Assembly (NCBI GenBank): GCA_003220315.1 | Contig: QHSA01000151.1 | Span: forward strand, 1 to 43,882 | Length of the DNA stretch: 43,882 nt | From: Candidatus Rokuibacteriota bacterium | Lineage (GTDB): Bacteria > Methylomirabilota > Methylomirabilia > Rokubacteriales > CSP1-6 | Direction: 5' to 3' | Shown here: piece by piece, positions 32,012 to 40,642 of the stretch | How positions within the stretch are numbered: the first letter of the stretch is position 1 | Layout of the letters: each line of letters opens with the position of its first letter | The notes under the pieces: generated by a model | What the model saw: the letters and a program-made list of their open reading frames with translations, nothing else | What the model was told of the DNA's origin: nothing | The model's database searches: none | Made by a program: the position numbers and the translations under genes

Positions 32012-32911
32012 ATGCCGATCGACCGTCGCTCCGTCGTCGTAGACGGTCGCCGGGTGTCCTATCTGACCGCGGGGGGGTCGGCGGCTGCGCGAGCGATCCT
32101 ATTGATCCACGGCTCGGCGGTGAGTGCGGGCTACTGGATCAACCAGCTCTGCAGCCTGGGCGACGCGTTCCAGGTGGCGGCCATCGACCTGCCGGGACAC
32201 GGGAAATCCGATCCCATCCCGCAGGCGAGCGTCGAAGCATACGCCGAGACCGTCGGAAAGTTCCTCGAGGCCCTCGGCATGGACCCGGTCCTGGTCGTGG
32301 GGCACTCGCTCGGCGGCGCGGTTGCCATCGCGCTCGCCGCGCGGCGGCCCGAGACGGTGACGGGGCTCGTCCTCGTCGCGAGCTGCGCGAAGCTTCCTCG
32401 GGTCGACGGCTCCCGGGAACGCTTGCTCGCGTATCTTCCCGGACCCCTTCGAAGGATGCTCTTCTTCTGGACGGCGCAGAAGCTCCTGTTCTCTCCGGCC
32501 GCGCCCGGTCACGCGGTCAGCCTCGGGATGCACGAGCTTCGCTCCTGCCGCGCGGAGACGGTTGTTCAGGATTTCCACGCCGCTCAGGCCATGGACCTGA
32601 CCCGACAGGCGACGGAGCTCGAGGCTCCCACACTCATCCTCTGTGGCAGCCGGGACAGGCTCACCCCGCCGGCGCTCTCTGAGCATCTCAGAAAGCTGAT
32701 CCCGCGATCACGTCTGAGCCTCGTCGAGGGGGCCGGACACATGGTGCTCCTGGAAGCACCAGAGCGGGTGAACCAGGAGATCCTCGGCTTCGCCGCCTCG
32801 CTCAGGGGCGAGGCGCGCTCGTTCACCGTCAAGTGGGAGCGTCGCGGGCGCTCACTCGTTCGGCGGCTTCTGGACTGGACGCGAGCCTGTGTGCTTTTCC
32901 TGACCTCGTGA
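32012..32911 (+). CDS. Alpha/beta-hydrolase fold enzyme
   Basis: 299 residues. The fold is clear: ILLIHGSAVSAGYW (oxyanion loop), VAAIDLPGHGKSDP, the nucleophile elbow VVGHSLGGAVAI, the acid in LCGSRDRLTPP and the catalytic His in VEGAGHMVLLEAPE, giving a Ser-Asp-His triad. A cap domain of about 70 residues lies between. The C-terminus adds about 35 basic residues (SFTVKWERRGRSLVRRLLDW) ending in a short hydrophobic patch, unusual for the family and perhaps membrane-associating. The start may be this ATG or a TTG seven codons upstream. It converges with the lipoprotein gene; substrate unknown. Confidence 0.88.
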   Translation: MPIDRRSVVVDGRRVSYLTAGGSAAARAILLIHGSAVSAGYWINQLCSLGDAFQVAAIDLPGHGKSDPIPQASVEAYAETVGKFLEALGMDPVLVVGHSLGGAVAIALAARRPETVTGLVLVASCAKLPRVDGSRERLLAYLPGPLRRMLFFWTAQKLLFSPAAPGHAVSLGMHELRSCRAETVVQDFHAAQAMDLTRQATELEAPTLILCGSRDRLTPPALSEHLRKLIPRSRLSLVEGAGHMVLLEAPERVNQEILGFAASLRGEARSFTVKWERRGRSLVRRLLDWTRACVLFLTS

Positions 32912-32946
32912 CCGTCCGCGCGTAGCTCGGTCCTACCGGCGACGTT

Positions 32947-33900
32947 TCAGCGCTGCTTGACCAGGAAGTTGGCCCGGCGGTTCTTCGCCCAGCACGCCTC
33001 GGTCTCCTCCGTGCAGACCGGCTGCTCCGCCCCGAGGCTCACGATCGATATCCGCTCGGCCGAGATGCCACTCGAGATGAGGTGGTCGCGGGCCGCGCGC
33101 GCCCGGCGCTCCCCGAGGGCGAGGTTGTACTCGGCGGTGCCACGCTGGTCGCAGTGCCCCTCGATCAGGACGAGCGCCTCGGCGTTCGTCTTGAGCCACT
33201 CGGCGTTCGCCTCGAGGATCTTCGCGTCGTCGGGCCGGATGTTGTACTTGTCGAAGTCGAAGTAGATCGGCTTCACCTCGGCGATCTCGGAGAACTCCTT
33301 CGGTGCGGGCCGGCCCGGCTCGGCCGGCATGGGCGCCGGAGGCGGCGGAGGCGCGGCGGCGACGGACGGCGGCGCCGTCGGCGGCTCGGGGGCGACCGGC
33401 GCCGGCGCGGGGGCCGGCCGAGACGCGGGAGGCGGCGCAGGCGCGGCGACGACCGGCGCCGACGGCCTGACACGCGTCAGCACGATCCGCACCGGTGGGT
33501 CGGCGTCGCGGATGTAGCCGACCATGCGGTCGCCCTCGACCTTGAAATCGGCCCGAAAGACGCTGCCGCCGAGCTCGTGGCGCATGACGACGTCGTTGCG
33601 GGATACGTCGAACTGTACGCGCACGCCGGTGAGCCCGGCGTTACGCAGCGCCACCGGCACCCCGAGGACGGCGCCGGTCGTGTGCAGCGTGAGTCGTCCG
33701 GTGCCGCGCGCGCCCTGCTGGACGAGGTCGGCCGTCGCGTCATCGGTGCGCGCGATGCCCATGACGTGCCCCCTCCACGTCCCGCTCCACCTGCCGGAGA
33801 GGTCCAGGTCCGTCCGGGGGCTGCTCCATAGCCACCTCACCCCCCCACAGCCGGGTGCCATGAGCGCGACAGCTATCAACAGAAGTCCGACTGGTCGCAT
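32947..33900 (-). CDS. OmpA/Pal-family outer-membrane lipoprotein with extra N-terminal domain
   Basis: 317 residues. The signal peptide ends in a lipobox-like sequence (MRPVGLLLIAVALMAPGC, Cys18), so the protein is probably lipidated. A beta-rich domain follows (about 35-150: LSGRWSGTWRGHVMG ... GRLTLHTTGAVLGVP ... VEGDRMVGYIRDAD), then a Pro/Ala linker (about 165-215), then the OmpA-like peptidoglycan-binding domain: IYFDFDKYNIRPDDAKIL, ALVLIEGHCDQRGTAEYNLA, GERRARAARDHL, SLGAEQPVCTE, KNRRANFLV. This domain anchors the outer membrane to the wall as in Pal. AAGGAGG lies before the ATG. No tol genes are adjacent. The N-terminal domain is not part of normal Pal and is unrecognised. Confidence 0.9.
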   Translation of the reverse strand: MRPVGLLLIAVALMAPGCGGVRWLWSSPRTDLDLSGRWSGTWRGHVMGIARTDDATADLVQQGARGTGRLTLHTTGAVLGVPVALRNAGLTGVRVQFDVSRNDVVMRHELGGSVFRADFKVEGDRMVGYIRDADPPVRIVLTRVRPSAPVVAAPAPPPASRPAPAPAPVAPEPPTAPPSVAAAPPPPPAPMPAEPGRPAPKEFSEIAEVKPIYFDFDKYNIRPDDAKILEANAEWLKTNAEALVLIEGHCDQRGTAEYNLALGERRARAARDHLISSGISAERISIVSLGAEQPVCTEETEACWAKNRRANFLVKQR

Positions 33901-34123
33901 GCCCCCCCTCCTTCGTGGAACCAGACTGCCCGACACGCCGTACACGCTCTCCATCGTACCTCCGGGCTTCACGCATCCCATCATGTTCCAGTACGGGAGC
34001 GACCCGCGGCCAGGGGCAGCGGGCGGCTCGACGTTCACTTCAACCTTGAATCTCCCACATCTTGGATGATAAAGTCCGGCCCATCCCAGATCTTGGGGCT
34101 GGGGAGGCTACAAGGAGACGGCA

Positions 34124-34852
34124 ATGTCGATCTTTCTCCTCCGCTCGCTGCTCCAGGAGATCGCCGCGGATCTCCCCGGGGCCGGCGCCGGCGAGCCTAC
34201 GGGAGAGCCCACGATGAGCTATCTGATCGTCGTCGCACGGAATGAGTCGGCTCTCTACGAGCATTTGCGCAGTCGTCACGGGAGCGATCCTCGCGTCCGC
34301 GTGATGATCGACCGGCGCTCCGCGAAGAATGCGGCCACGACGGAAGGCCCGCGCCCCGTCGAGCGCCGCCGCCGCCGGTCGTGGCTCGCGACGGGGGCCT
34401 CTCACGAGCTCGTCGAGCTCGCGCGCCAGTACACGACCGAATCCCCGAGTCCGAAACAGCAACCCAGCAGTCACTCTGAGGAGGCACCACGGCAGATGAG
34501 CGAGACAGAGACGTTCGAAGATCAGCAGCGGGTCGGGCGGTGGCTCGTCGAAGGCCAAGACATGCTGGGCCGCGTGATCCCGGCGCTGATCGAGGATCGG
34601 GATCGCCTGCGCCAGACTCTCGAAGCGAGGGAGCGCGAGTGCGAGCAGCTCCGTGGAGAGGGCGGCGAGCTCCGCCGCAACCTGGGCGCGCTCCAGAGCG
34701 AAGTCGAGAAGCTGCGCGGCGAACGGGTAGCGATGGCCGACGCCTTCGGTGGCGTCGTGGACTTGCTCGGACAGCTCCAGCGGCCGCTAGAGGAGATGAC
34801 GCGCCGGCTCCATGCGGCGCAGCGGGTCGCGGTCGACACGTCCGCGGCCTAG
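34124..34852 (+). CDS. Protein of unknown function with C-terminal coiled coil
   Basis: 242 residues. Part one (about 31-90), MSYLIVVARNESALYEHLRS then RHGSDPRVRVMIDRRSAK, looks like a small alpha/beta domain with a basic end (VERRRRRSW); part two (about 125-242) is a long charged coiled coil, DRLRQTLEARERECEQLRGE, RNLGALQSEVEKLRGERVA, ending LLGQLQRPLEEMTRRLHAA. ACAAGGAGACGG supports the ATG at 34124; an ATG at 34214 with GGGAGAG is also possible and would start right at the domain. No membrane segment. It is divergent from the lipoprotein gene. I cannot assign a function; DNA-associated or signalling roles are guesses. Confidence 0.75.
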   Translation: MSIFLLRSLLQEIAADLPGAGAGEPTGEPTMSYLIVVARNESALYEHLRSRHGSDPRVRVMIDRRSAKNAATTEGPRPVERRRRRSWLATGASHELVELARQYTTESPSPKQQPSSHSEEAPRQMSETETFEDQQRVGRWLVEGQDMLGRVIPALIEDRDRLRQTLEARERECEQLRGEGGELRRNLGALQSEVEKLRGERVAMADAFGGVVDLLGQLQRPLEEMTRRLHAAQRVAVDTSAA

Positions 34853-34960
34853 CGGGAGCGTCTCTCCCTCGGCAGCCCGGCTCGCCCTGATCCACTCCGG
34901 GCGGACGCCGTACTCGCCGTGCGCGCGTCAGAGGCATGCTGTCTTTGGGAGGGAAGGCCG

Positions 34961-35296
34961 ATGGCCGTGCCGGTACCGGATCTGCGCAAGAAGAGCGAGG
35001 CGGAGCTGTGGGAGCTCTTGCATTCGGGGGACGCCGATTCGTCACTCCACAAGCAGTGTCTGGTGATGCTGGAGATGCGGAACATCGAGAAGCAATTGAA
35101 GGCGGCGACCGAGCAGGCAAGGGCGGCCGCGGATCTCGCCATCGCATCACACGGGATGGTTGCCGCAACGCGCGGGCTGGCCGCCTTCACCCGGGGTTTG
35201 GTCAGGGCCACGTGGGCGCTCTTCGCGGTCGCCGCAGCCACGCTCATCCTCACCCTCGTGCAGGTGCTGCTCGTCACGAAGGTGATCGGATCGTGA
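34961..35296 (+). CDS. Small tail-anchored membrane protein of unknown function
   Basis: 111 residues. A soluble start (VPVPDLRKKSEAELWELLHS) is followed by a helix (LVMLEMRNIEKQLKAATEQA), an Ala-rich amphipathic stretch and one C-terminal membrane helix (ALFAVAAATLILTLVQVLLV). GGGAGGGAAGG stands before the ATG. Such layouts are often called holin-like or membrane-scaffold proteins, but there is no motif. It lies about 110 nt after the coiled-coil gene and could share its transcript. Confidence 0.7.
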   Translation: MAVPVPDLRKKSEAELWELLHSGDADSSLHKQCLVMLEMRNIEKQLKAATEQARAAADLAIASHGMVAATRGLAAFTRGLVRATWALFAVAAATLILTLVQVLLVTKVIGS

Positions 35297-35343
35297 CCGA
35301 GGTGGCCTGCGCCCCGCCGTCTGTCCTCCGCCAGCTCATCGCG

Positions 35344-35538
35344 TCAGACCGCGAGCCGACGCTCCCAGTGCACGTTGCAGTCGACGCACTCCACCCACGC
35401 TACGCCCCAGCGCGCGCCGTTCTCGGTCACCTCGACGATGCTCCCGGCGAGCCCGTCGCACACACGGTGCTCGGCGACGTACGTCTCGAAGCTTCCGACG
35501 AGGTCGGCGATGACCGCCGCGCGGCGTCCATCCTCCAT
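35344..35538 (-). CDS. Small protein with CxxC motif, unknown function
   Basis: 64 residues: a helical start (EDGRRAAVIADLVGSFETYV), HRVCDGLAGSIVEVTENG, then GVAWVECVDCNVHWERRLAV. CVDC plus the nearby His may bind a metal. It begins 17 nt after the stop codon of the serine hydrolase gene and has GGAGGA before its ATG, so it is probably the second gene of that transcript. Codon use fits its neighbours, which supports a real gene despite its size. Confidence 0.65.
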   Translation of the reverse strand: MEDGRRAAVIADLVGSFETYVAEHRVCDGLAGSIVEVTENGARWGVAWVECVDCNVHWERRLAV

Positions 35539-35555
35539 CAGCGTCCTCCGCCTCG

Positions 35556-36722
35556 CTAGAGCGCCCGATACACCTCCGTCTCGAACTTCCCGAGCAGGTC
35601 GATCGTTGTGTGGTCGTAGAACGGGAAGACCTGAGAGAGGAAGACGCCGGAGACGCGTCGGGTGCGGTCGATCCAGAAGTAGGTGTTCGCGAGCCCGGCC
35701 CAGGCCAGGCTTCCGGCCGAGCGACCGGTCGGAAGTTGCTGGGCGTTGATCAGGAAGCTCAGGCCCCACTTCAGGGAGATTCCCGGGAGCAGCTCGATGT
35801 CGTTGGAGAGCGCCGGAATCGCGCTTCTGAACTCGCCGACCTCGAGCGCGCCGATGTGGTTCTGTGACATGAGGGCGACCGTCTCGGGACGCAGGAGCTG
35901 CGCGCCTTTCACGCCGCCGCCACGCAGGATCATCTGGGTGAAGGCCAGGTAGTCGGTGGCGGTGCCGTACAGCCCACCTCCCCCCATGTGGAATTCGGGC
36001 TGCTGCGGGATCTCGAACTCGATCGGCGCCAGGGCGCCGTCACCGCCGCGCTGATGCACGCTCGCGAGCCGCGCGCGCTGCGAGGGGGAGATCGTGAACG
36101 AGGTGTCCTTCATGCCGAGCGGGCCGAAGATGTTCTCCTGGAAGTACCGGTCGAGCCTCTGGCCGCTCACGGCCTCGACCATCTTGCCGGCCCAGTCGAT
36201 GCTGATCCCGTACTCCCACCGGTCGCCTGGATCGAACATCAGCGGGGTCGTCAACGCGGCGTTCGTGCAGGTCGTGATCCCCGGCGTGCCCGTGGCGGTC
36301 TGATACCGGGCGATCGCGGGATCCCAGATCTCATAGCCGAACCCCGCCGTGTGGGTCAGGAGGTGACGGAGCGTGATCGGCCGCTTGGGCGCCCGAAGCC
36401 GCGGCTTCCCGGCCGCGTCGAAGCCCTCGAGCACTTTGGCCGCGGCGAGCTCCGGGACCATCTCGCTCGCCGGACGCTCGAGGCTCAGCTTGCCTCGCTC
36501 GACGAGCTGCATCGCTGCGGTCGCCGTGATCGCCTTGGTCATCGACGCGATCCAGACGACCGAGTCGAGCGTCATGGGCGCCGGCTTGCCGAGATCCCGC
36601 TTGCCGAAGGCGCCCTCGTACAGCACTTCCGTGTCGGTCGCGGCCACCGCAACGACCCCGGGCATCGCCTTCGACTCGACGGCCTGGCGCAAGATCCGAT
36701 CGAGGTTCACGAGGCTCGACAT
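35556..36722 (-). CDS. Serine hydrolase, class C beta-lactamase-like (EstB-type esterase)
   Basis: 388 residues. The SxxK motif is SMTK (Ser60, Lys63) in VVWIASMTKAITATAAMQLV; the second motif region is WEYGISIDWAG (Tyr as general base); HTAGFGYE and MGGGGLYGTATDYLAFTQMI are family landmarks, the latter preceding the third-motif position. No signal peptide is evident, so it is more likely a cytosolic esterase or D-peptidase-like enzyme than a secreted beta-lactamase. GGAGGTGG stands before the ATG. It is divergent from a peptide-type ABC importer; hydrolysis of imported peptides or esters is possible but unproven. Confidence 0.9.
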   Translation of the reverse strand: MSSLVNLDRILRQAVESKAMPGVVAVAATDTEVLYEGAFGKRDLGKPAPMTLDSVVWIASMTKAITATAAMQLVERGKLSLERPASEMVPELAAAKVLEGFDAAGKPRLRAPKRPITLRHLLTHTAGFGYEIWDPAIARYQTATGTPGITTCTNAALTTPLMFDPGDRWEYGISIDWAGKMVEAVSGQRLDRYFQENIFGPLGMKDTSFTISPSQRARLASVHQRGGDGALAPIEFEIPQQPEFHMGGGGLYGTATDYLAFTQMILRGGGVKGAQLLRPETVALMSQNHIGALEVGEFRSAIPALSNDIELLPGISLKWGLSFLINAQQLPTGRSAGSLAWAGLANTYFWIDRTRRVSGVFLSQVFPFYDHTTIDLLGKFETEVYRAL

Positions 36723-36923
36723 GGTCCACCTCCGCGTGGGTGCGCGCGTCGCGATCACTGGGACGCACGGATGAGAAGGCTTGACTGCCCACCACTGAGT
36801 CGGCGACAGCTTATAGCAAGACTCCGTACGTCTCAACGCGGACGTCACGGCCCGCGCGTCGTGGCGCCGGAAGAGATGCGACGGCGCCGAGGCGTCGCGT
36901 CCTCCGGCCAGACCGCGTGGCAT

Positions 36924-36951
36924 TTGACAAACCGAGTGGTCGAACGATAAT
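36924..36951 (+). promoter_or_regulatory. Sigma-70 promoter of the peptide-type ABC importer operon
   Basis: TTGACA (36924-36929), 16-nt spacer, GATAAT (36946-36951). It would give a leader of about 50 nt before the ATG at 37008. Confidence 0.75.
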
Positions 36952-37007
36952 GGCGCATCGCGACGAGTCGGTTCCCACGCCTCGGTCGCTTGGGGAGGAC
37001 CGGTCCA

Positions 37008-38609
37008 ATGTGGCTCGCAACGCTCGCGCTCCTCGTCGCCGTCGCCCTCCACGTCACCCCGGGTCCGGCGCTCGGCCAGACCTTCGTGTTCGGCGCTCAG
37101 GGTGAGCCCGTGCAGCTGGATCCAGCAATCATCACCGACGGGATCTCGTCCCGCATCACCCGGCAGGTCTTCGACGGGCTCGTGAGGTACAAGGGGCCGA
37201 CCACCGAGGTCGAGCCGGCGCTGGCCGAGCGGTGGGACGTGTCGCGGGACAGCCGGGTCTGGACCTTCCAGCTTCGCCGCGGGGTCAAGTTCCACGACGG
37301 GACCCCGCTCGACGCCGCGGCCGTCGTCTGGAACTTCGAGCGCTGGTGGAAATCCGACCACCCGCAGCACGACAACCAGGTCAAGGCGGGCCAGACCTTC
37401 GAGTACTGGGAGGCGCAGTTCGGCGGGTTCGACGACAAGTCGATCGTCGCGAAGGTCGAAGCCGTCGGCTCGCACACGGTCCGCATCACGCTCAAGGACC
37501 CGCAGGCGCCGTTCCTCGCGAACCTCGCCATGTTCGTCTTCGATATCGCGAGCCCGAGCGCGGTGGAGAAGTGGGGCACGGAGTTCGGGAAGCACCCGGT
37601 GGGCACGGGCGCGTTTAAGTTGGTCGAGTGGAAGCCGAACCAGGAGGTCGTCCTCGAGGCCAATACCGACTCCTGGGGCCCGAAGCCCCGGGTGAAGCGC
37701 GTGGTCGTGCGGAACATCAAGGACAACTCGCAGCGCCTGGGCGCGCTGAAGGCGGGTGAGATCCACGGCATGGAGGGGCTGAATCCCGAGGACGTCCTGG
37801 TGGTCAAGAGCGACCCGAGCCTCCAGCTCCTCTTGCGTCCGACGAACACCACCGGCTACATCGCGTTCAATTACAAGGTGAAGGAGTTCCAGGACAAGCG
37901 GGTACGCGAAGCGTTCGCGCACGCCGTCAACAAGAAGGCCATCGTCGACGCGCTCTATGGCGGCACGGGGCTCGTGGCGACGCAGTTCCAGCCGCCCTCC
38001 CTCTGGGGCTACAACAGGGAGCTCAGAGACTTCGAGTACAGCCCGGCGAAGGCCCAGGCGCTCCTCAGAGGAGCCGGGTTCGCGCAAGGAGTCTCGGAGG
38101 TCACGTGGGACGACGGGAAGCGGGAGCCTCTCGTCTTCTGGTACATGTCGCGCTCGCGGCCCTATTTCCCCAACCCGAAGGAGATCGCCGAGGCGATGGC
38201 CGCGGATCTCGCGAAGGTCGGGATCAAGGCCCAGCTCCAGACCGCCGAGTGGGCGGTGTACCTGGACAAGCGCAAGAACGGGCAACTCCCGCTCTACATG
38301 CTCGGCTGGACCGGTGACAACGGGGACCCGGACAACTTCCTGTGCTACTTCTTCTGCCAGCCGGGCGTCTCGCGCGAGGGCTTCTACGCGAACAAACCGC
38401 TCGCCGAGGTCCTGCTCCGCGCGCAGACGCTGACGAGTCAGGCGGAGCGGGCGAAGCTCTATCGCCAGGCCGAGCAGATGCTGCACGACGATGTCGGACG
38501 GCTCTTCATCGCGAACAACCGGCCGCCGCTCGCCTTCTCGAAGCGGGTGAAGGGGTACGTCCCCCACCCGACCGGCTCCGAGTACTTCGACACCGTGGAG
38601 ATCCAGTAA
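37008..38609 (+). CDS. ABC transporter substrate-binding protein, SBP_bac_5 (peptide/nickel) family
   Basis: 533 residues. The signal peptide (MWLATLALLVAVALHVTPGP, cleavage near ALGQ) leads to TFVFGAQGEPVQLDPAIITD, the family start. Further landmarks: EPALAERWDVSRDSRVWTFQ, LRRGVKFHDGTPLDAAAVVW, HPVGTGAFKLVEWKPNQEV, RVREAFAHAVNKKAIVDALY and the C-terminal DDVGRLFIANNRPPLAF. It captures an oligopeptide or similar ligand in the periplasm. The ATG at 37008 has GGGGAGG 9 nt upstream; a TTG six codons earlier would be inside that ribosome site. First gene of a three-gene operon with the two permeases. Confidence 0.94.
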   Translation: MWLATLALLVAVALHVTPGPALGQTFVFGAQGEPVQLDPAIITDGISSRITRQVFDGLVRYKGPTTEVEPALAERWDVSRDSRVWTFQLRRGVKFHDGTPLDAAAVVWNFERWWKSDHPQHDNQVKAGQTFEYWEAQFGGFDDKSIVAKVEAVGSHTVRITLKDPQAPFLANLAMFVFDIASPSAVEKWGTEFGKHPVGTGAFKLVEWKPNQEVVLEANTDSWGPKPRVKRVVVRNIKDNSQRLGALKAGEIHGMEGLNPEDVLVVKSDPSLQLLLRPTNTTGYIAFNYKVKEFQDKRVREAFAHAVNKKAIVDALYGGTGLVATQFQPPSLWGYNRELRDFEYSPAKAQALLRGAGFAQGVSEVTWDDGKREPLVFWYMSRSRPYFPNPKEIAEAMAADLAKVGIKAQLQTAEWAVYLDKRKNGQLPLYMLGWTGDNGDPDNFLCYFFCQPGVSREGFYANKPLAEVLLRAQTLTSQAERAKLYRQAEQMLHDDVGRLFIANNRPPLAFSKRVKGYVPHPTGSEYFDTVEIQ

Positions 38610-38637
38610 CGCTCGGAGATCCGCGCCGGGGGCGGCC

Positions 38638-39642
38638 GTGAGGCGCTACGCTCTTCAGCGCGGCCTCACGGCCATCCCCGTCCTCCTGGGAGTCTCCGTC
38701 CTCGTTTTCGGCTTTATCCACCTGATTCCTGGCGATCCCGCCGTGACGATGCTGGGCGAGCGGGCGACGCCCGAGAAGGTGGCGGAGATCCGCGCCCGCC
38801 TCGGACTCGACCGCCCCCTCTGGGAGCAGTACGTACGCTACGTGGGCCGGGTGATCCGCGGCGACCTCGGAGTCTCGATCGTCCGGGGCGACCCGGTGCT
38901 CACCGATCTGCTCCGGCGTTTCCCCGCGACCGTCGAGCTCGCGACGGCGGCGATCGTCGTGGCCGTCGGTCTCGGCATCCCGATCGGCGTGGCCTCGGCC
39001 GTGTGGCGCAACTCGGTGGTCGACAGCCTCGCGCGGCTCGGGGCGCTCATCGGGGTCTCGATGCCCATCTTCTGGCTCGGTGTCATGCTGGCGTGGTTCT
39101 TCGGCGTCACCCTCCGAGTCTTGCCGACCGGCTTCCGCCTCGACACCGGAGCCGCCTTCGTGCCGTGGACGAACTTCGTCATCGTCGACGCCGCCCTGCA
39201 GGGGAACTGGCGCGTGCTGGTCGACGCGCTCCGCCACCTGATCCTGCCCACGCTGGCGCTCGCGACGATTCCCCTGGCGATCGTCGCGCGCATGACGCGC
39301 GCCAGCATGCTCGAGGTGCTGTCCCGGGAGTTCATACGCACGGCGGAGGCGAAGGGGCTGTCGCAACGGGCGGTGATCCTGCGCCACGCGCTTCGGAACG
39401 CGCTCCTGCCCATCGTGACGGTCGTCGGACTTCAAATCGGCCATCTGCTGGCGGGGGCGATCCTCACCGAAACGATCTTCTCGTGGCCCGGGATCGGATT
39501 GTGGGTCTACGAGTCGCTCGAGGCCCGGGACTACGCCATCGTGCAGGGGACCAGTCTGTTCATCGCGGTCATCGTCGTGGTCGTCAACTTGACGACCGAC
39601 CTGCTCTACGCCGTGGTGGATCCGCGCATCCGGTACGATTGA
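38638..39642 (+). CDS. ABC transporter permease, DppB/OppB type
   Basis: 334 residues from a GTG start. Hallmarks of the B-type permease: RRYALQRGLTAIPVLLGVSV at the start, VFGFIHLIPGDPAVTMLGE, RARLGLDRPLWEQYVRYVG, and the EAA loop that touches the ATPase, FIRTAEAKGLSQRAVILRHA, followed by LRNALLPIVTVVGLQIGHLL. Six membrane helices. It forms the channel with the next gene product; its stop overlaps the next start by one base (TGATG). Confidence 0.95.
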   Translation: MRRYALQRGLTAIPVLLGVSVLVFGFIHLIPGDPAVTMLGERATPEKVAEIRARLGLDRPLWEQYVRYVGRVIRGDLGVSIVRGDPVLTDLLRRFPATVELATAAIVVAVGLGIPIGVASAVWRNSVVDSLARLGALIGVSMPIFWLGVMLAWFFGVTLRVLPTGFRLDTGAAFVPWTNFVIVDAALQGNWRVLVDALRHLILPTLALATIPLAIVARMTRASMLEVLSREFIRTAEAKGLSQRAVILRHALRNALLPIVTVVGLQIGHLLAGAILTETIFSWPGIGLWVYESLEARDYAIVQGTSLFIAVIVVVVNLTTDLLYAVVDPRIRYD

Positions 39643-40544
39643 TGGCGACGCTCGAAGGCGCCGTCGGTCACCCGGCCGCCGTGACGAACGGCGGCCGGAG
39701 CCCGGCCAGCGCGGCCTGGCTCCGGCTCGCCGCGAGTCCGGTGGCGCGCGCCGGGCTCGTCATCGTCGGCCTGTTCGTCCTGATCGCGGTCGTCACGCCC
39801 GCGGTTCACCACTACGACGCCAGGACCGACGCGGATCTCGGGCTGCGGCTCAAGCCCCCGACCGCGGCGCATCCGCTCGGCACGGACACCCTCGGGCGCG
39901 ACATCCTCGTGCGCATCGTCCACGCCACCCGGGTGTCGCTCGGGCTCGCCGTGACCGCCGTCGCCGTCGCGGCGACGCTCGGCTCGCTCCTCGGGTTCCT
40001 GGCCGGTTATCTCCGTCGTCAGGTCGACCTGGTCCTGATGTTCTGTATGGACATCCTCCTCGCCTTTCCGGCGACGCTCCTGGCCATCGCCATCGTGGCG
40101 ATGATCGGCCCCGGCCTGCGCAACTCGCTGTTCGCGATCAGCCTCGTGTCGGTCCCCGCGTACGCGCGTCTGAGCCGCGGCGCCGTGCTCACGCTGCGCG
40201 AGCAGGAGTTCGTTCTCGCAGCGCGGAGCCTGGGTGGGAGCGGGGGCCGTGTCCTTGTGAGCCACATCGTCCCGAACAGCCTGCCGCCGCTGATCGTCCA
40301 GGCGACGCTCTCGGTCGCGTTCGCCATCCTGGAATCCGCGGCGCTCGGCTTTCTCGGGCTCGGCGCCCAGCCGCCGACGCCCGAGTGGGGCGCGATGCTC
40401 GCGGATTCCTACAAGTACTTCACGAGCGGCGCGTGGTGGGCCTTCTTCTTCCCCGGCGCCGCGATCATGCTCGCCGTGCTCGGGTTCAACCTGCTCGGCG
40501 ACGGGCTCCGCGATGCGCTCGATCCGCGCCTGGGCCCGGGATGA
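39642..40544 (+). CDS. ABC transporter permease, DppC/OppC type
   Basis: 300 residues. C-type landmarks: LRLAASPVARAGLVIVGLFV, HPLGTDTLGRDILVRIVHAT, the LTLREQEFVLAARSLGGSGG EAA loop, HIVPNSLPPLIVQATLSV, ESAALGFLGLGAQPPTPEWG and FNLLGDGLRDALDPR at the end. Six membrane helices. The usual two ATPase genes (dppD and dppF) do not follow; a DinB-like gene comes next. The importer must take its ATPases from another locus or share them with another system. Confidence 0.95.
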   Translation: MATLEGAVGHPAAVTNGGRSPASAAWLRLAASPVARAGLVIVGLFVLIAVVTPAVHHYDARTDADLGLRLKPPTAAHPLGTDTLGRDILVRIVHATRVSLGLAVTAVAVAATLGSLLGFLAGYLRRQVDLVLMFCMDILLAFPATLLAIAIVAMIGPGLRNSLFAISLVSVPAYARLSRGAVLTLREQEFVLAARSLGGSGGRVLVSHIVPNSLPPLIVQATLSVAFAILESAALGFLGLGAQPPTPEWGAMLADSYKYFTSGAWWAFFFPGAAIMLAVLGFNLLGDGLRDALDPRLGPG

Positions 40545-40568
40545 CGAGGGTCGGTTGCCTCACTCCCG

Positions 40569-40595
40569 TTGTCGGCGACACTCAGCTACTATAGA
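40569..40595 (+). promoter_or_regulatory. Possible promoter of the DinB-like gene
   Basis: TTGTCG (40569-40574), 15-nt spacer, TATAGA (40590-40595). The -10 is good, the spacer short. Confidence 0.4.
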
Positions 40596-40642
40596 GGCGG
40601 ATCTCACGAGGCGGGTCTCACCGATCGAAGGAGGAGGACGAC

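Noticed and set aside
36917-37105. Plus-strand short frame starting inside the -10 of the ABC operon promoter
   Set aside because: It overlaps the signal-peptide region of the binding protein in another frame and is Arg/Pro-rich.
36723-38567. In-frame upstream extension of the serine hydrolase to about 1000 residues
   Set aside because: The extension is antisense to the ABC binding-protein gene and lacks domains; the ATG at 36722 has a strong ribosome site right before the conserved start.
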